IMG/VR virus record: IMGVR_UViG_3300031625_000021
Span: 1 to 27,284 of that record
Strand: one strand, 5' to 3'
DNA: 27,284 nt
Origin: a virus
Under the pieces are notes generated by a model, which saw nothing but the letters and a program-made list of their open reading frames with translations, was not told the DNA's origin and did no database searches. Of this stretch, positions 1 to 7,431 are shown one piece after another (positions within the stretch are counted from its first letter, which is position 1; the number at the start of each line of letters is the position of its first letter). The position numbers were made by a program, and so were the translations under genes.

Positions 1-333
1 GACTTTTTTAATCGGGTCGATAATAGTATGTTCCGTGTTGCCTATAGTTATCTTCCTCAAAGTACTATCTCTGACATTACCAAATTCGCCGCGCTCAAAG
101 TAGATAACTCCTACGACCATCATTTCTGGCTAGGGGAGTTCCACGATGGTCTTTTAGGTGAAGTGCCCACGGAAAGGGTTGACGAGTTTATGCCAATTTT
201 CAAGGAAGCAATGGAAATGGAAGTAGATTGTTCCTTAGGGAGTATGCCTCGGGATTTTGTCCTGAGCATACCTTGTGAATTAGAAACATCAACAACACAT
301 TGGAAAGACACACAGGAGTATAAATGCGAGTAA
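1..333 (+). CDS. hypothetical protein, 5' end outside window
   Basis: The frame is open from base 1 with no stop, so the gene probably begins upstream of the window; the first in-window ATG is at 28 (101 residues from there) and has no good ribosome binding site in front of it. The protein is acidic and soluble-looking, with an aromatic patch (HHFWLGEFHDG) in the first half. I recognise no family. Its last codons overlap the next gene by 10 nt (ATG at 324), so it is part of a translationally coupled cluster with the three small genes that follow. Role unknown; position upstream of a replication ATPase suggests an early gene (inference). Confidence 0.6.
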   Translation, partial: DFFNRVDNSMFRVAYSYLPQSTISDITKFAALKVDNSYDHHFWLGEFHDGLLGEVPTERVDEFMPIFKEAMEMEVDCSLGSMPRDFVLSIPCELETSTTHWKDTQEYKCE

Positions 334-500
334 AAATAAATGACGAAGTATACCCACTGCCTTTGGAACACGTCGAAATAAAAACCTGGGAGGCTAGCCC
401 AAAGTACGCGGCGATCCAATTAAACTTTTACGCGCACAAAAAATACGCGGAGCAATTGTTAGAGAGCCTTAAAAAAGAGAAAGAAGGAGAACTGTTATGA
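324..500 (+). CDS. small hypothetical protein (58 aa)
   Basis: ATG at 324 is preceded by an AGGAG ribosome binding site at 313-317, overlaps the upstream gene by 10 nt, and its TGA forms an ATGA overlap with the next start at 497. The product is 58 residues with a charged, helix-forming C-terminal tail (KKYAEQLL then LKKEKEGE). No family is recognised and no catalytic motif is visible. The good ribosome binding site and tight coupling on both sides are the evidence that this is a gene. Function unknown. Confidence 0.65.
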   Translation: MRVKINDEVYPLPLEHVEIKTWEASPKYAAIQLNFYAHKKYAEQLLESLKKEKEGELL

Positions 501-757
501 CTATGTTAGACCTACCAGACGCTTACCCCCACCTTAACTACGGACTACTCCCTGAGTATATTAGAGGAGCTAGCATGATCGAAGTAAAAACAATGACTCC
601 AGACGAGTCTCTAGGAAAGTGCGTATTATGTGAATTAATTCTACTGATTAAAGTTTTATTTCTGGCCCATACCGGACCAATACAAAGTAACTTTAATTTT
701 TCCGTTTGTTTACCTTGCGTAACAGATATGCAGTTGGCCTTAGGGGGTCACAAATGA
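497..757 (+). CDS. small protein with two CxxC pairs
   Basis: ATG at 497 overlaps the previous stop (ATGA) and has an AAGGAG site at 483-488. The 86-residue product has two CxxC pairs, CVLC near residue 42 and CLPC near residue 73, separated by a hydrophobic stretch (LILLIKVLFLAH). This spacing fits a small zinc-ribbon or a redox Cys protein; zinc binding is inference. It overlaps the next gene by ATGA at 754-757. No named family recognised. Likely an early phage protein of nucleic-acid or protein-protein interaction type, but this is only a guess from the Cys pairs. Confidence 0.6.
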   Translation: MTMLDLPDAYPHLNYGLLPEYIRGASMIEVKTMTPDESLGKCVLCELILLIKVLFLAHTGPIQSNFNFSVCLPCVTDMQLALGGHK

Positions 758-1146
758 GCACGTCACCACGTACCCCATTCCCGGCAAATGCAGATGAGTG
801 CCCCGAATGTAAAGAAATGGCACTACCCGTGCCCAAATCAGAAATAGTCTCCGCCATTGCTTGTCAAGCGTGCGGCGCGATTATTGATGTTAAGAACGGA
901 ATAATGGAGGTTTCGCCGCGTACTAAAGGGACTAAAATAGAAACTTACTATGTTACATTTTTTGACGTAAGTCCGTTTTTTCGCTGGCATGTGGAAGTTG
1001 AAGCTTCCTCAAGGCAAAAGGCAGTAGAGGAAGTTGAAAGACACTTTGGGAAGAATTATTGCAGGATTAAATCTGCTAAGGATTGGGCAGACGTTAAGGA
1101 CTTACATAACAAAGGTAGAGTAGGAAGGACTTTGAAGGCATACTAA
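754..1146 (+). CDS. zinc-ribbon-like small protein (130 aa)
   Basis: I chose the ATG at 754 because it overlaps the previous stop (ATGA) and lies just after an AGGGGG site; an upstream in-frame ATG at 706 would overlap the previous gene by 52 nt. The N-terminus holds a CPEC pair and a CQAC pair about 25 residues later, the arrangement of a zinc ribbon. The C-terminal half (YYVTFFDVSPFF, then a basic helix and GRVGRTLKAY) looks like a small alpha/beta domain with a basic tail. Zinc and nucleic-acid binding are inferred. The frame stays open for 45 codons after its TAA (see intergenic entry). Confidence 0.6.
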   Translation: MSTSPRTPFPANADECPECKEMALPVPKSEIVSAIACQACGAIIDVKNGIMEVSPRTKGTKIETYYVTFFDVSPFFRWHVEVEASSRQKAVEEVERHFGKNYCRIKSAKDWADVKDLHNKGRVGRTLKAY

Positions 1147-1301
1147 GGCACCATAGCCGCGACCCTTCGTAAGGCGGTTGACAACAGCCTACTATCCAAG
1201 GAAGAGGACGGAGCATATCGGAGGATCGGAATTAACAGAGCAGAAACGACCAAACCCCACCAAGTAGCCCCTCACAGGAAATGAAGAGCATATGACGTTC
1301 A
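1147..1301 (+). other. intergenic stretch, in-frame open extension of upstream gene
   Basis: A 155-nt gap inside an otherwise overlapping gene cluster. In the frame of the upstream gene the sequence stays open from after its TAA (1144-1146) to TGA at 1282-1284. There is a TTGACA at 1178-1183 but no TATAAT-like box at 16-18 bp, so I do not call a promoter. No tRNA fold or strong hairpin was seen. It may be a leader for the ATPase gene or a decayed gene end. Confidence 0.35.
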
Positions 1302-2516
1302 ATGCCCAAACGCAAAAATTTTATACAACAGTTCTTGGAGTACACCTCTAGTGCAGAATCGCCAACAAGTTATTTCAAGTGGACCGCCGTAGCAATGATC
1401 GCCGCCGTTTTACGGGACAACGTGAAATTAGAATTAGGGCTGCAAACAATCTACCCTAACGTCTACATTTTACTCCTTAGTAAAGCTAGCAGCAACACCC
1501 GCAAAGGGACGCCCCTAAAAATCGGCCTGAAGCTCCTACAAAAAGTGGACGCCACAAGAATATTCTCCGGGCGCAAATCTTTCCAAGGAATTTTAAAAGG
1601 GCTCGCGGAAGTCTACACTAGAAAGTCTGACGGAAAAGTTTTCGCCGGCGCATCGGCATTACTTTACAGCGAAGAACTGTCCAGCAGCTTTGTGCAGGAT
1701 CAACAATTAGTTGACACGATTACAGATTGGTTTGATTATCATTCTAGGTGGGACAATACTTTATCTGCAATGGACTCGGTTCGCGGCCTAGAGAACGTGT
1801 GCATCACCATGCTGTCAGCAGCCAACGAGGCCAACGTAGACTCCCTGTACGACCGCCGGGCGGCTAAGGGTGGCTTATTAGCCCGTACGCTGGTCGTAGC
1901 GGAGTCGAAGCGCCGACACAAGGACTCGCTCATGTTCGCCCCGAAGCGCGCAGACGACAACGAGCTGTTCATGCGCCTCAAGGAAATATCACAACTAAAA
2001 GGGAATTTTACTTTAGATGAAGACGCAAAAGTAGAATACGATAAATGGTATATGTCCGTCGAGGACGAAGATTTCACAGACAGCGGAGTAGAAGGGCGAA
2101 TAGGAACAATAATTCTGAAGGTGGCAATGATCTACAGCGCCGCAGAAAGAGTCGACAAAATCATCACCAAGCGGAATATTCGCGCGGCCCTAGATGATTG
2201 TTTGGGGCTAATGGTTAATACACGCAAGTTAAGTACCGGGCGCGGCACCGCCCCAACAGCAGAGATAAGCGCAAAAATAATGCGTTCACTCTTTGAAGCA
2301 AAGGATCACACCCTAAAGGTTCAAGTAGTTATGAGAGCACTTCTTGGTGAAGTGACAAAAGAGAGTTTTGATCTAGCAATAGAAACTCTCCAAGCTTCGG
2401 CTTTAGTTGTAGTGGTGCCAGTGGAAAATGAAGTTTGCCTGGTTCTGCAACCAATAGCGCTAGAAATGTACGAGAAAGCTAAAGAGAAGCTTGCAAGAAA
2501 GAAAGCTAGGGGCTAG
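1302..2516 (+). CDS. DUF3987-like phage replication ATPase/helicase
   Basis: The 404-residue protein has the layout of DUF3987-type P-loop proteins, thought to act as replicative helicase/primase-associated ATPases in phages and plasmids. Visible elements: N-terminal helical segment (FLEYTSSAESPTSYFKW), an altered Walker A region SKASSNTRKGT at about residues 60-70, a Walker B-like LLYSEELSS at about 120-128, a sensor-like ITMLSAAN near 169-175, and GGLLARTLVV around 190-199 with a possible arginine finger. The C-terminal third is helical with a basic tail. No primase domain is present. ATG at 1302 is the first possible start (in-frame TGA at 1293) and its ribosome binding site is weak. Its TAG overlaps the convergent late gene's stop. 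Confidence 0.75.
   Translation: MPKRKNFIQQFLEYTSSAESPTSYFKWTAVAMIAAVLRDNVKLELGLQTIYPNVYILLLSKASSNTRKGTPLKIGLKLLQKVDATRIFSGRKSFQGILKGLAEVYTRKSDGKVFAGASALLYSEELSSSFVQDQQLVDTITDWFDYHSRWDNTLSAMDSVRGLENVCITMLSAANEANVDSLYDRRAAKGGLLARTLVVAESKRRHKDSLMFAPKRADDNELFMRLKEISQLKGNFTLDEDAKVEYDKWYMSVEDEDFTDSGVEGRIGTIILKVAMIYSAAERVDKIITKRNIRAALDDCLGLMVNTRKLSTGRGTAPTAEISAKIMRSLFEAKDHTLKVQVVMRALLGEVTKESFDLAIETLQASALVVVVPVENEVCLVLQPIALEMYEKAKEKLARKKARG
2513..2516. other. shared CTAG: overlapping convergent stop codons
   Basis: The palindrome CTAG gives TAG on the + strand (2514-2516) for the ATPase gene and TAG on the - strand (2515-2513) for the last late gene. There is no space between the convergent units for an intrinsic terminator. 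Confidence 0.9.
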
Positions 2517-4858
2517 AAATTATCTCCGCTGGCTGTGCCTGAGAACATGGCATCTACATCTTGTGGGTCTAATCGTACTGAATCAGACCCTTGATTATTT
2601 CTTTTTGCTTGTTCGCCTATAGAAATTGGGGTTACTTGTTTAGTTGCAGGATCAACAACAGAAACCGAAAATCTAATTGTCTGCCCCGGCTTACTTGCAA
2701 GTAACCCAGCTATCTTACGCCCAGTCCCAGCAGACTTGGCGGGGGCGTTAATTAACCCGCGCACGAATTTAGCTGATTGGTCGTCCACAAGAAAGCTTGA
2801 AAAATTATCTAGGCCCATGCCAATAACTACAAGCCCGCCGGCACCAACTGCCGCTCTTCTGATTGGCCCGCCATCAATATATCCTTCCCCACCTGCGGCC
2901 CCCACCAGTCCCCCAAGAGTTGCCAACGTCCCATAAACAAATACGCGCCCCCCAAGTATTTGCAAAGAACTAGTAAAACCGTCACTAATTACCGGGTTGC
3001 TCTCTATAGCCAAACGTAGAAGATTCTCCATATCCTTTTGCTTCTTGGGTGAAAATGCTTCTGTATATAGGGCGTTTTTCTTTAAACTAAGGAGAACGTC
3101 CTGCGGGTTAACTGGGATAACATTAGTCTCTTTAATTCCAGAAGCAACCCCTTGAATAATGTCTGAATCTGGAATGGCCGCTTGAACAACTCCTTTATTA
3201 GTTATTTCCTTAGCAGCCTGCACAGAATCAGAGAAGGCGTTTCGTATTATTTCTGCTTGTAAAGTCTTTTTGTCCCCACCTAGCATATCGATGTAACGCT
3301 TAGCTTCACTGCTGTTTTTCTTTGCGGAATTTAAGAAGGCTTCTGCACTTTCAGGAAGTTTCCCGCTTCTTATTATCTCTTTTACAGAATCCTCCTTAGC
3401 AAGACTCCAGGTATCTCCAAGCTTTTTATTCGCAGCATTGGCAGCCCTAAGATCCTCAACATTTCCACCTAATTTAGCAAACCCATCTTCTAAACCTTCT
3501 CCCAAAATTTTTACAAATTGTTTATTAAAACGCCCATAAATATTAGTTTCATCTGGAATTCCTTCACGTAGTCCTGTTCTAAGATCCTTTACAGGAAAAT
3601 ACCCGTGCCTAAAATCGGGTTGGCCGTCGGGTAATATTCCTTTAGGGCTTATCATATCATCGAGATCTAGTAAAAGGGCTGTTAACTGTTTTTTCTGCGC
3701 AGCAGGTAATGGCGTAGAACTACGTATTCTCGCTTGCGCTTCCCCTCTAAGAACATCTAATTTCCCGATTACTGAACTCATGTCAATTGGGCCCTCAATA
3801 ATTTCAACAGCCCCACCGCTTAATCTTCGCTGAATAGTATTAGAAGGGTGCAGAACTGGCCCCTCGGCAAGGGCATATAAGTCGTCCTTAGCCTTATAAG
3901 CGGCGCCTAGTACCTCAAGGCTTTGCTTCTTAGCAATGTTCCCAAGAACTGCTTGCCCCGCGGAGTTGCCAACAACATTTGGCGGCAGATCAAAAGCTAC
4001 TTTCAACGCTGTAGCTAAACCTTCAGTGTTAACTACTTTGATAGCTTCTAATCTATCGCGCTGAAATAAAGTTTCGAGCGTGGTTATAATCTTTGATCCT
4101 AACTTCTTACTTTCTCCTCCCCCCGCAGTAGTTCGAAAGAACGGGGCACCCTTTTCTTTTAAAAACTCTTGCCCTTCTTTAGCTGCAGCTGAAAAGTTAT
4201 CTGCAAGTCTTTGGGCTGTCCTGGTTCTGCTTAACGCTCCTGCAGCTTTTCCGAGTATTTTGGGAGCACCTTCAAAAACAATTTCCTCAAGGGCGCTGTC
4301 CGCAACAGCATTCCCTGTGCTCCCCACATAATTTTTTAGGAAATTGTTATCATTAGGATCAATCCCTAAAATGTGCTCATCAGCCGCAACTTTTATTCCA
4401 GAACCAAGAATTGCTCCGGTACCGTACCCGATTGCCGCAGGAAATGGACCACCCAGACTCCCTATTGCACCTCCTATCGCCCCTCCCACAGGGGGAATAA
4501 GTCCCGTAAGCGTAGGACCAGCGTGCCTTTTAAAATCAGGGTCATTTAGCACTTCATCAGGAATAATTCTTTGCCCCGAAAATAAAGAGGGAGTCCCCGT
4601 GTCCCTATAAGCATCACTATTTAGAAATTCCTCCCTACCTGCAAATGCTTTCTGCTCCTCTATAGCTGCTAATAGTCCGGGAGGCGGGGGAGGCCGACCG
4701 AAATTAGGGGCGAGGGGATCTGTAAATTGTTGCTCTGGCTCAGGGGGACCAGAAAAATTAGGTGCATTAGGATCTCCTGAAAATTGCCCTTCTGGAGTAG
4801 CACCCCTAAAAAGTAAACTTACCTCTTCTGCGGTTAGTCGGGTGGGTTTTTGTGGCAT
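2513..4858 (-). CDS. large internal virion / DNA-ejection-like protein (781 aa)
   Basis: Last gene of the late unit. The N-terminus is proline-rich with two copies of a DPxAPNF motif (about residues 29-35 and 47-53) and a run of five prolines. Residues ~115-158 are a Gly/Ala-rich hydrophobic stretch (GGAIGGAIGSLGG, AAIGYGTGAILG), and a second such region lies near 655-710 (LATLGGLVGAAGG, AAVGAGGLVVIGMG). The middle is mostly charged helix. Short-tailed phages often place large, helical proteins with such membrane-insertable glycine zippers at the end of the structural cluster, as ejected channel or internal core proteins; that role is inferred, not shown. ATG overlaps the upstream gene's TAA (TAATG). 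Confidence 0.7.
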   Translation of the reverse strand: MPQKPTRLTAEEVSLLFRGATPEGQFSGDPNAPNFSGPPEPEQQFTDPLAPNFGRPPPPPGLLAAIEEQKAFAGREEFLNSDAYRDTGTPSLFSGQRIIPDEVLNDPDFKRHAGPTLTGLIPPVGGAIGGAIGSLGGPFPAAIGYGTGAILGSGIKVAADEHILGIDPNDNNFLKNYVGSTGNAVADSALEEIVFEGAPKILGKAAGALSRTRTAQRLADNFSAAAKEGQEFLKEKGAPFFRTTAGGGESKKLGSKIITTLETLFQRDRLEAIKVVNTEGLATALKVAFDLPPNVVGNSAGQAVLGNIAKKQSLEVLGAAYKAKDDLYALAEGPVLHPSNTIQRRLSGGAVEIIEGPIDMSSVIGKLDVLRGEAQARIRSSTPLPAAQKKQLTALLLDLDDMISPKGILPDGQPDFRHGYFPVKDLRTGLREGIPDETNIYGRFNKQFVKILGEGLEDGFAKLGGNVEDLRAANAANKKLGDTWSLAKEDSVKEIIRSGKLPESAEAFLNSAKKNSSEAKRYIDMLGGDKKTLQAEIIRNAFSDSVQAAKEITNKGVVQAAIPDSDIIQGVASGIKETNVIPVNPQDVLLSLKKNALYTEAFSPKKQKDMENLLRLAIESNPVISDGFTSSLQILGGRVFVYGTLATLGGLVGAAGGEGYIDGGPIRRAAVGAGGLVVIGMGLDNFSSFLVDDQSAKFVRGLINAPAKSAGTGRKIAGLLASKPGQTIRFSVSVVDPATKQVTPISIGEQAKRNNQGSDSVRLDPQDVDAMFSGTASGDNF

Positions 4859-6240
4859 TATTGTGTTCCCAATACTGAAATATTTAGGGTTGGGTTATTC
4901 CTTTGCACTGTTTGTAGGACTTCTTCGGGGGATACAGTCCGTCCTTGTCTCGTAGTTTCTGCTTCTGCCTTACTCGTTAATGTTTGTATATCTATAGTGT
5001 ACCGTTCCCCCAAAGAGAAATTACCAGCCCCAAGTCCCTCATTATTTTTTCCCTTATTTAACATTTCTTCAGCGGCAGCTACTTCTGCAACCGACATTAA
5101 TTGGGAAAAATATTCCCGCATCTGTGGGGATTTAGCTTTTCCTTGCAAACCCTTACGCTTATTGTTGATCATATCTTTTAAATCAGAGATATTCTCTTTA
5201 AATTGGGCGATGCTATTTCCAAAAAGCTGTATCACTCCACCCTTAGTACGAATAATATCTAATTCAGTAAGACGATCTTCACCAAAAATTCTAGCAACCT
5301 GAGGTAGCCTAGCTTCGAGTGCTGCTTTTCTTTCATTATACCGAGAGTTGGGGTTAATAGATTGCCAAAAAGCCAATACTTTAGCAGCAATCGGAGTGTC
5401 CCCGAAAACCTCCTCATGCTCATCTATTAACCGTTCCATCATATCTATAATTTGGACCGTTTCCTGCACCTCCAGTAATTCTTTTCTGGCCTTCTCTGGA
5501 ATAAAGGCTAGTCCAGCTAGCTCTAATTGATTAGCAAGGGCGGGAGTAAGTTTTGATGTAGGTAGTTGGCCGGAAGCCGCAAGATACATAAATGTCTCAG
5601 TGCCTCTCGTGTTGTCCCCGGATTGTTTTCTCTCATACTCAATTCTAGATACAATTTTCCTATTCTCGAATCTCTGGGTTTCCACCTGCTCCTTAGTTAT
5701 TCTATTTTCTTCCGCTATTTTTATCTTATAAGGGTGCCGCGCTTGCGCAAGTGCATCTTCCTTGTAAAAAGCACCTTGACTAGCAAAATCTTGAGCTCTT
5801 TGTGCTTCTGCTTGCGCATTAAGACGATTTCTACTTACTTCTTGAGTAGAGAATTCAACAGGACCGCCAGGAGAGTCCGCAGTAAATATAGTATCTCCCC
5901 CACGCTGCTCATGTATGGGGACCTCTCTTAAATTTCTAACTGCGTTATCGAGATTGGGGACATCTCCAGGCCCAAGATTTACAGAAGCTTCAAACACCCG
6001 TTGAGCGGAAGCATTATCCTGCTTAAGCTTTGCTTCCGCTACTCTCTTCTCAGCAGATTCTCTAGCTAAATCCGCAACTTCCATTTCGCGACGCAGTTTA
6101 TTACTTTCGCTATTGATCTTAAAAGCCTGGGCAGAAGCAGATCGTAAACGGTTTTGCTCTGCTTCAAAGTTAGCTTGCTGCTCTTGCCGATCTCTGTTTG
6201 CAAAAATTCTTTCTAGTATTGGGTTGTTAAAACTTGACAT
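4858..6240 (-). CDS. coiled-coil internal virion-like protein (460 aa)
   Basis: Highly charged, Ala/Gln/Glu/Arg-rich protein predicted by eye to be largely coiled coil: the first ~90 residues (RDRQEQQANFEAEQNRLR and following) and the region around residues 150-215 are helical heptad-like. No Cys-rich, enzymatic or membrane segment is apparent. It sits between a Gly/Ser-rich small protein and the 781-residue ejection-like protein and is coupled to the latter by TAATG. This matches the usual position and style of podoviral internal core or ejection proteins; precise role unknown. An AAGGG site lies about 10 nt upstream of ATG at 6240. Confidence 0.65.
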   Translation of the reverse strand: MSSFNNPILERIFANRDRQEQQANFEAEQNRLRSASAQAFKINSESNKLRREMEVADLARESAEKRVAEAKLKQDNASAQRVFEASVNLGPGDVPNLDNAVRNLREVPIHEQRGGDTIFTADSPGGPVEFSTQEVSRNRLNAQAEAQRAQDFASQGAFYKEDALAQARHPYKIKIAEENRITKEQVETQRFENRKIVSRIEYERKQSGDNTRGTETFMYLAASGQLPTSKLTPALANQLELAGLAFIPEKARKELLEVQETVQIIDMMERLIDEHEEVFGDTPIAAKVLAFWQSINPNSRYNERKAALEARLPQVARIFGEDRLTELDIIRTKGGVIQLFGNSIAQFKENISDLKDMINNKRKGLQGKAKSPQMREYFSQLMSVAEVAAAEEMLNKGKNNEGLGAGNFSLGERYTIDIQTLTSKAEAETTRQGRTVSPEEVLQTVQRNNPTLNISVLGTQ

Positions 6241-6261
6241 GGTTATTTTCCCTTACCAAAA

Positions 6262-7101
6262 TTAAGAGCCGAAATTAAGGGTATCGGTATTTTCACGGGT
6301 AGGTCCAAATACTTCAGTTGACCCACCAATACCAAAATCCCTATTACTTCCATAGCCGCCGTTAAATCCGCCGCCAAAACCCCCACCACTACCCGAAAAA
6401 CGTCGTTGTACCGTGTCAGCAGCAAAACCACCAAGACTTTGTAGCGCACCTCGCCAACCACCACCACCAGAACTAGTACCGGTACTAGTCCCACGCTGTG
6501 TTTCGGTACCACGCTGTGTTTCAGTACCTTGTTGTGAAGTATTTTGAGTGCCAGTTTCACGGGTTCCAACAGGGATAGACCTAAGGAATCCGGCGCCAGC
6601 ATTTAAGCGGGCAAGTCTTTGCTGCTCATCAAATTGAATCGCTTGCAATCTTTGCCTCTGCAATTGTTCTTCCAGGCTCCCGAACTGTTCTCCCCGGAAT
6701 TGTTCCGCGGAGCCACGCTGTAACGCCGCCGCCGCGGAACTCCCCAGCCCTTGCTGTCTAAGCAGACGACTCAAGTCTTGCTGGAAGTTATTTGTTTGCC
6801 GGCCAATGCGCGCCCGCTGTCCAACGCCGAATTGATTAACCTGGTCCTGCGCCAAATTACCTGGCCGACGTAATTCTGAGCTGAATTGATTAAACAGCTG
6901 CCCCCGTAGGGGCATAGAATCTTCGGAGATTATTGGCTGCGTAGAACGATCAAAGGAACTACTACCGCTTCTGTTAAAGTTAGTAGTTCTGTTAAAGTTA
7001 GTAGTTCTATTTTGATTTTGACTGCCACCTTTACGGTTGCCTAGCGCACCGCCTATGGCAGAAATCCCGGCTAAAGCCAACGGAACGAAAGGAAAACCCA
7101 T
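6262..7101 (-). CDS. low-complexity Gln/Arg/Gly-rich internal virion-like protein (279 aa)
   Basis: The N-terminus MGFPFVPLALAGISAIGGAL is a hydrophobic, membrane-active-looking segment. It is followed by an Asn/Arg repeat (RTTNFN twice), a Gln/Arg/Leu-rich helical region (residues ~85-170), then Thr/Gln/Gly-rich low complexity (RGTETQ twice) and a glycine-rich tail (GGGFGGGFNGG). N-terminal hydrophobic helices on small proteins next to ejection genes are typical of phage ejection proteins that insert into the host envelope; I infer such a role. Two 18-bp tandem repeats and an 18-bp perfect palindrome lie inside the gene, so its sequence is evolving partly by repeat copying. Two nt separate it from the upstream stop. 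Confidence 0.6.
   Translation of the reverse strand: MGFPFVPLALAGISAIGGALGNRKGGSQNQNRTTNFNRTTNFNRSGSSSFDRSTQPIISEDSMPLRGQLFNQFSSELRRPGNLAQDQVNQFGVGQRARIGRQTNNFQQDLSRLLRQQGLGSSAAAALQRGSAEQFRGEQFGSLEEQLQRQRLQAIQFDEQQRLARLNAGAGFLRSIPVGTRETGTQNTSQQGTETQRGTETQRGTSTGTSSGGGGWRGALQSLGGFAADTVQRRFSGSGGGFGGGFNGGYGSNRDFGIGGSTEVFGPTRENTDTLNFGS
6472..6489. repeat. 18-bp perfect palindrome inside coding sequence
   Basis: ACTAGTACCGGTACTAGT is its own reverse complement across all 18 bases. On the coding (-) strand it encodes Thr-Ser-Thr-Gly-Thr-Ser, so it could be chance from low-complexity coding or a protein/DNA site. Confidence 0.85.
6491..6526. repeat. 18-bp tandem repeat, two copies
   Basis: Two adjacent 18-bp units (6491-6508 and 6509-6526) differ at one base and encode the repeated RGTETQ in the Gly/Gln-rich protein. 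Confidence 0.9.
6970..7005. repeat. perfect 18-bp tandem repeat, two copies
   Basis: The unit TCTGTTAAAGTTAGTAGT occurs twice in tandem without a mismatch and starts a third time at 7006. It encodes the duplicated TTNFNR of the 279-residue protein, indicating recent slippage duplication. Confidence 0.9.
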
Positions 7102-7103
7102 GA

Positions 7104-7418
7104 TTACTCCTCTTTTTTCTCACTAACACAATTAAGATAAAGGCTATCGTCTTCAGCCTTAATAGCTACAGAACAACCTTCAAAACCTTTTTCCGTCGCA
7201 ACGCCTACAATAACTGCGTTGACGGCACCCTGCATCTCTTGGAACTGCTTCTGCTTCTCATCTATTTGCGCGACCAATTCCCGTAGCGCCGCCTCCATAG
7301 TTTTGAGCTTGGTCAATTGCCGGGAGACGATAAGTTCCTCTGCAGGTTCTAAGGTAACTTCCACTTGTCCAAAAGCCATTGACGAGAACATAATCGCAAC
7401 AATATATAACTTTTTCAT
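7104..7418 (-). CDS. small exported coiled-coil protein with signal peptide (104 aa)
   Basis: MKKLYIVAIMFSSMAFG is a classic Sec signal peptide: two Lys, a hydrophobic core, and AFG before a predicted cleavage at G17/Q18. The mature part begins QVEVTLEPAEE, continues as a heptad-like helix (residues ~33-66) and ends in a small domain with two cysteines (C82, C97) that could form a disulfide if exported. No family recognised. A purine-rich AAAGAAG site precedes ATG at 7418. It is flanked by a fibre-like protein and an internal virion-like protein, so either it is a virion component or an envelope protein made late; its export is the strongest inference. Confidence 0.65.
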   Translation of the reverse strand: MKKLYIVAIMFSSMAFGQVEVTLEPAEELIVSRQLTKLKTMEAALRELVAQIDEKQKQFQEMQGAVNAVIVGVATEKGFEGCSVAIKAEDDSLYLNCVSEKKEE

Positions 7419-7431
7419 TTGAATCTTCTTT

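Noticed and set aside
1178-1183. TTGACA as a promoter for the replication ATPase
   Set aside because: No acceptable -10 hexamer at 16-18 bp, so it is probably chance.
6243-6602. 119-codon out-of-frame reading frame inside the Gly/Gln-rich protein gene
   Set aside because: It is rich in Val/Leu produced by the low-complexity Gly/Thr codons of the real gene in another frame; no ribosome binding site, and the true gene's protein is the more reasonable one.
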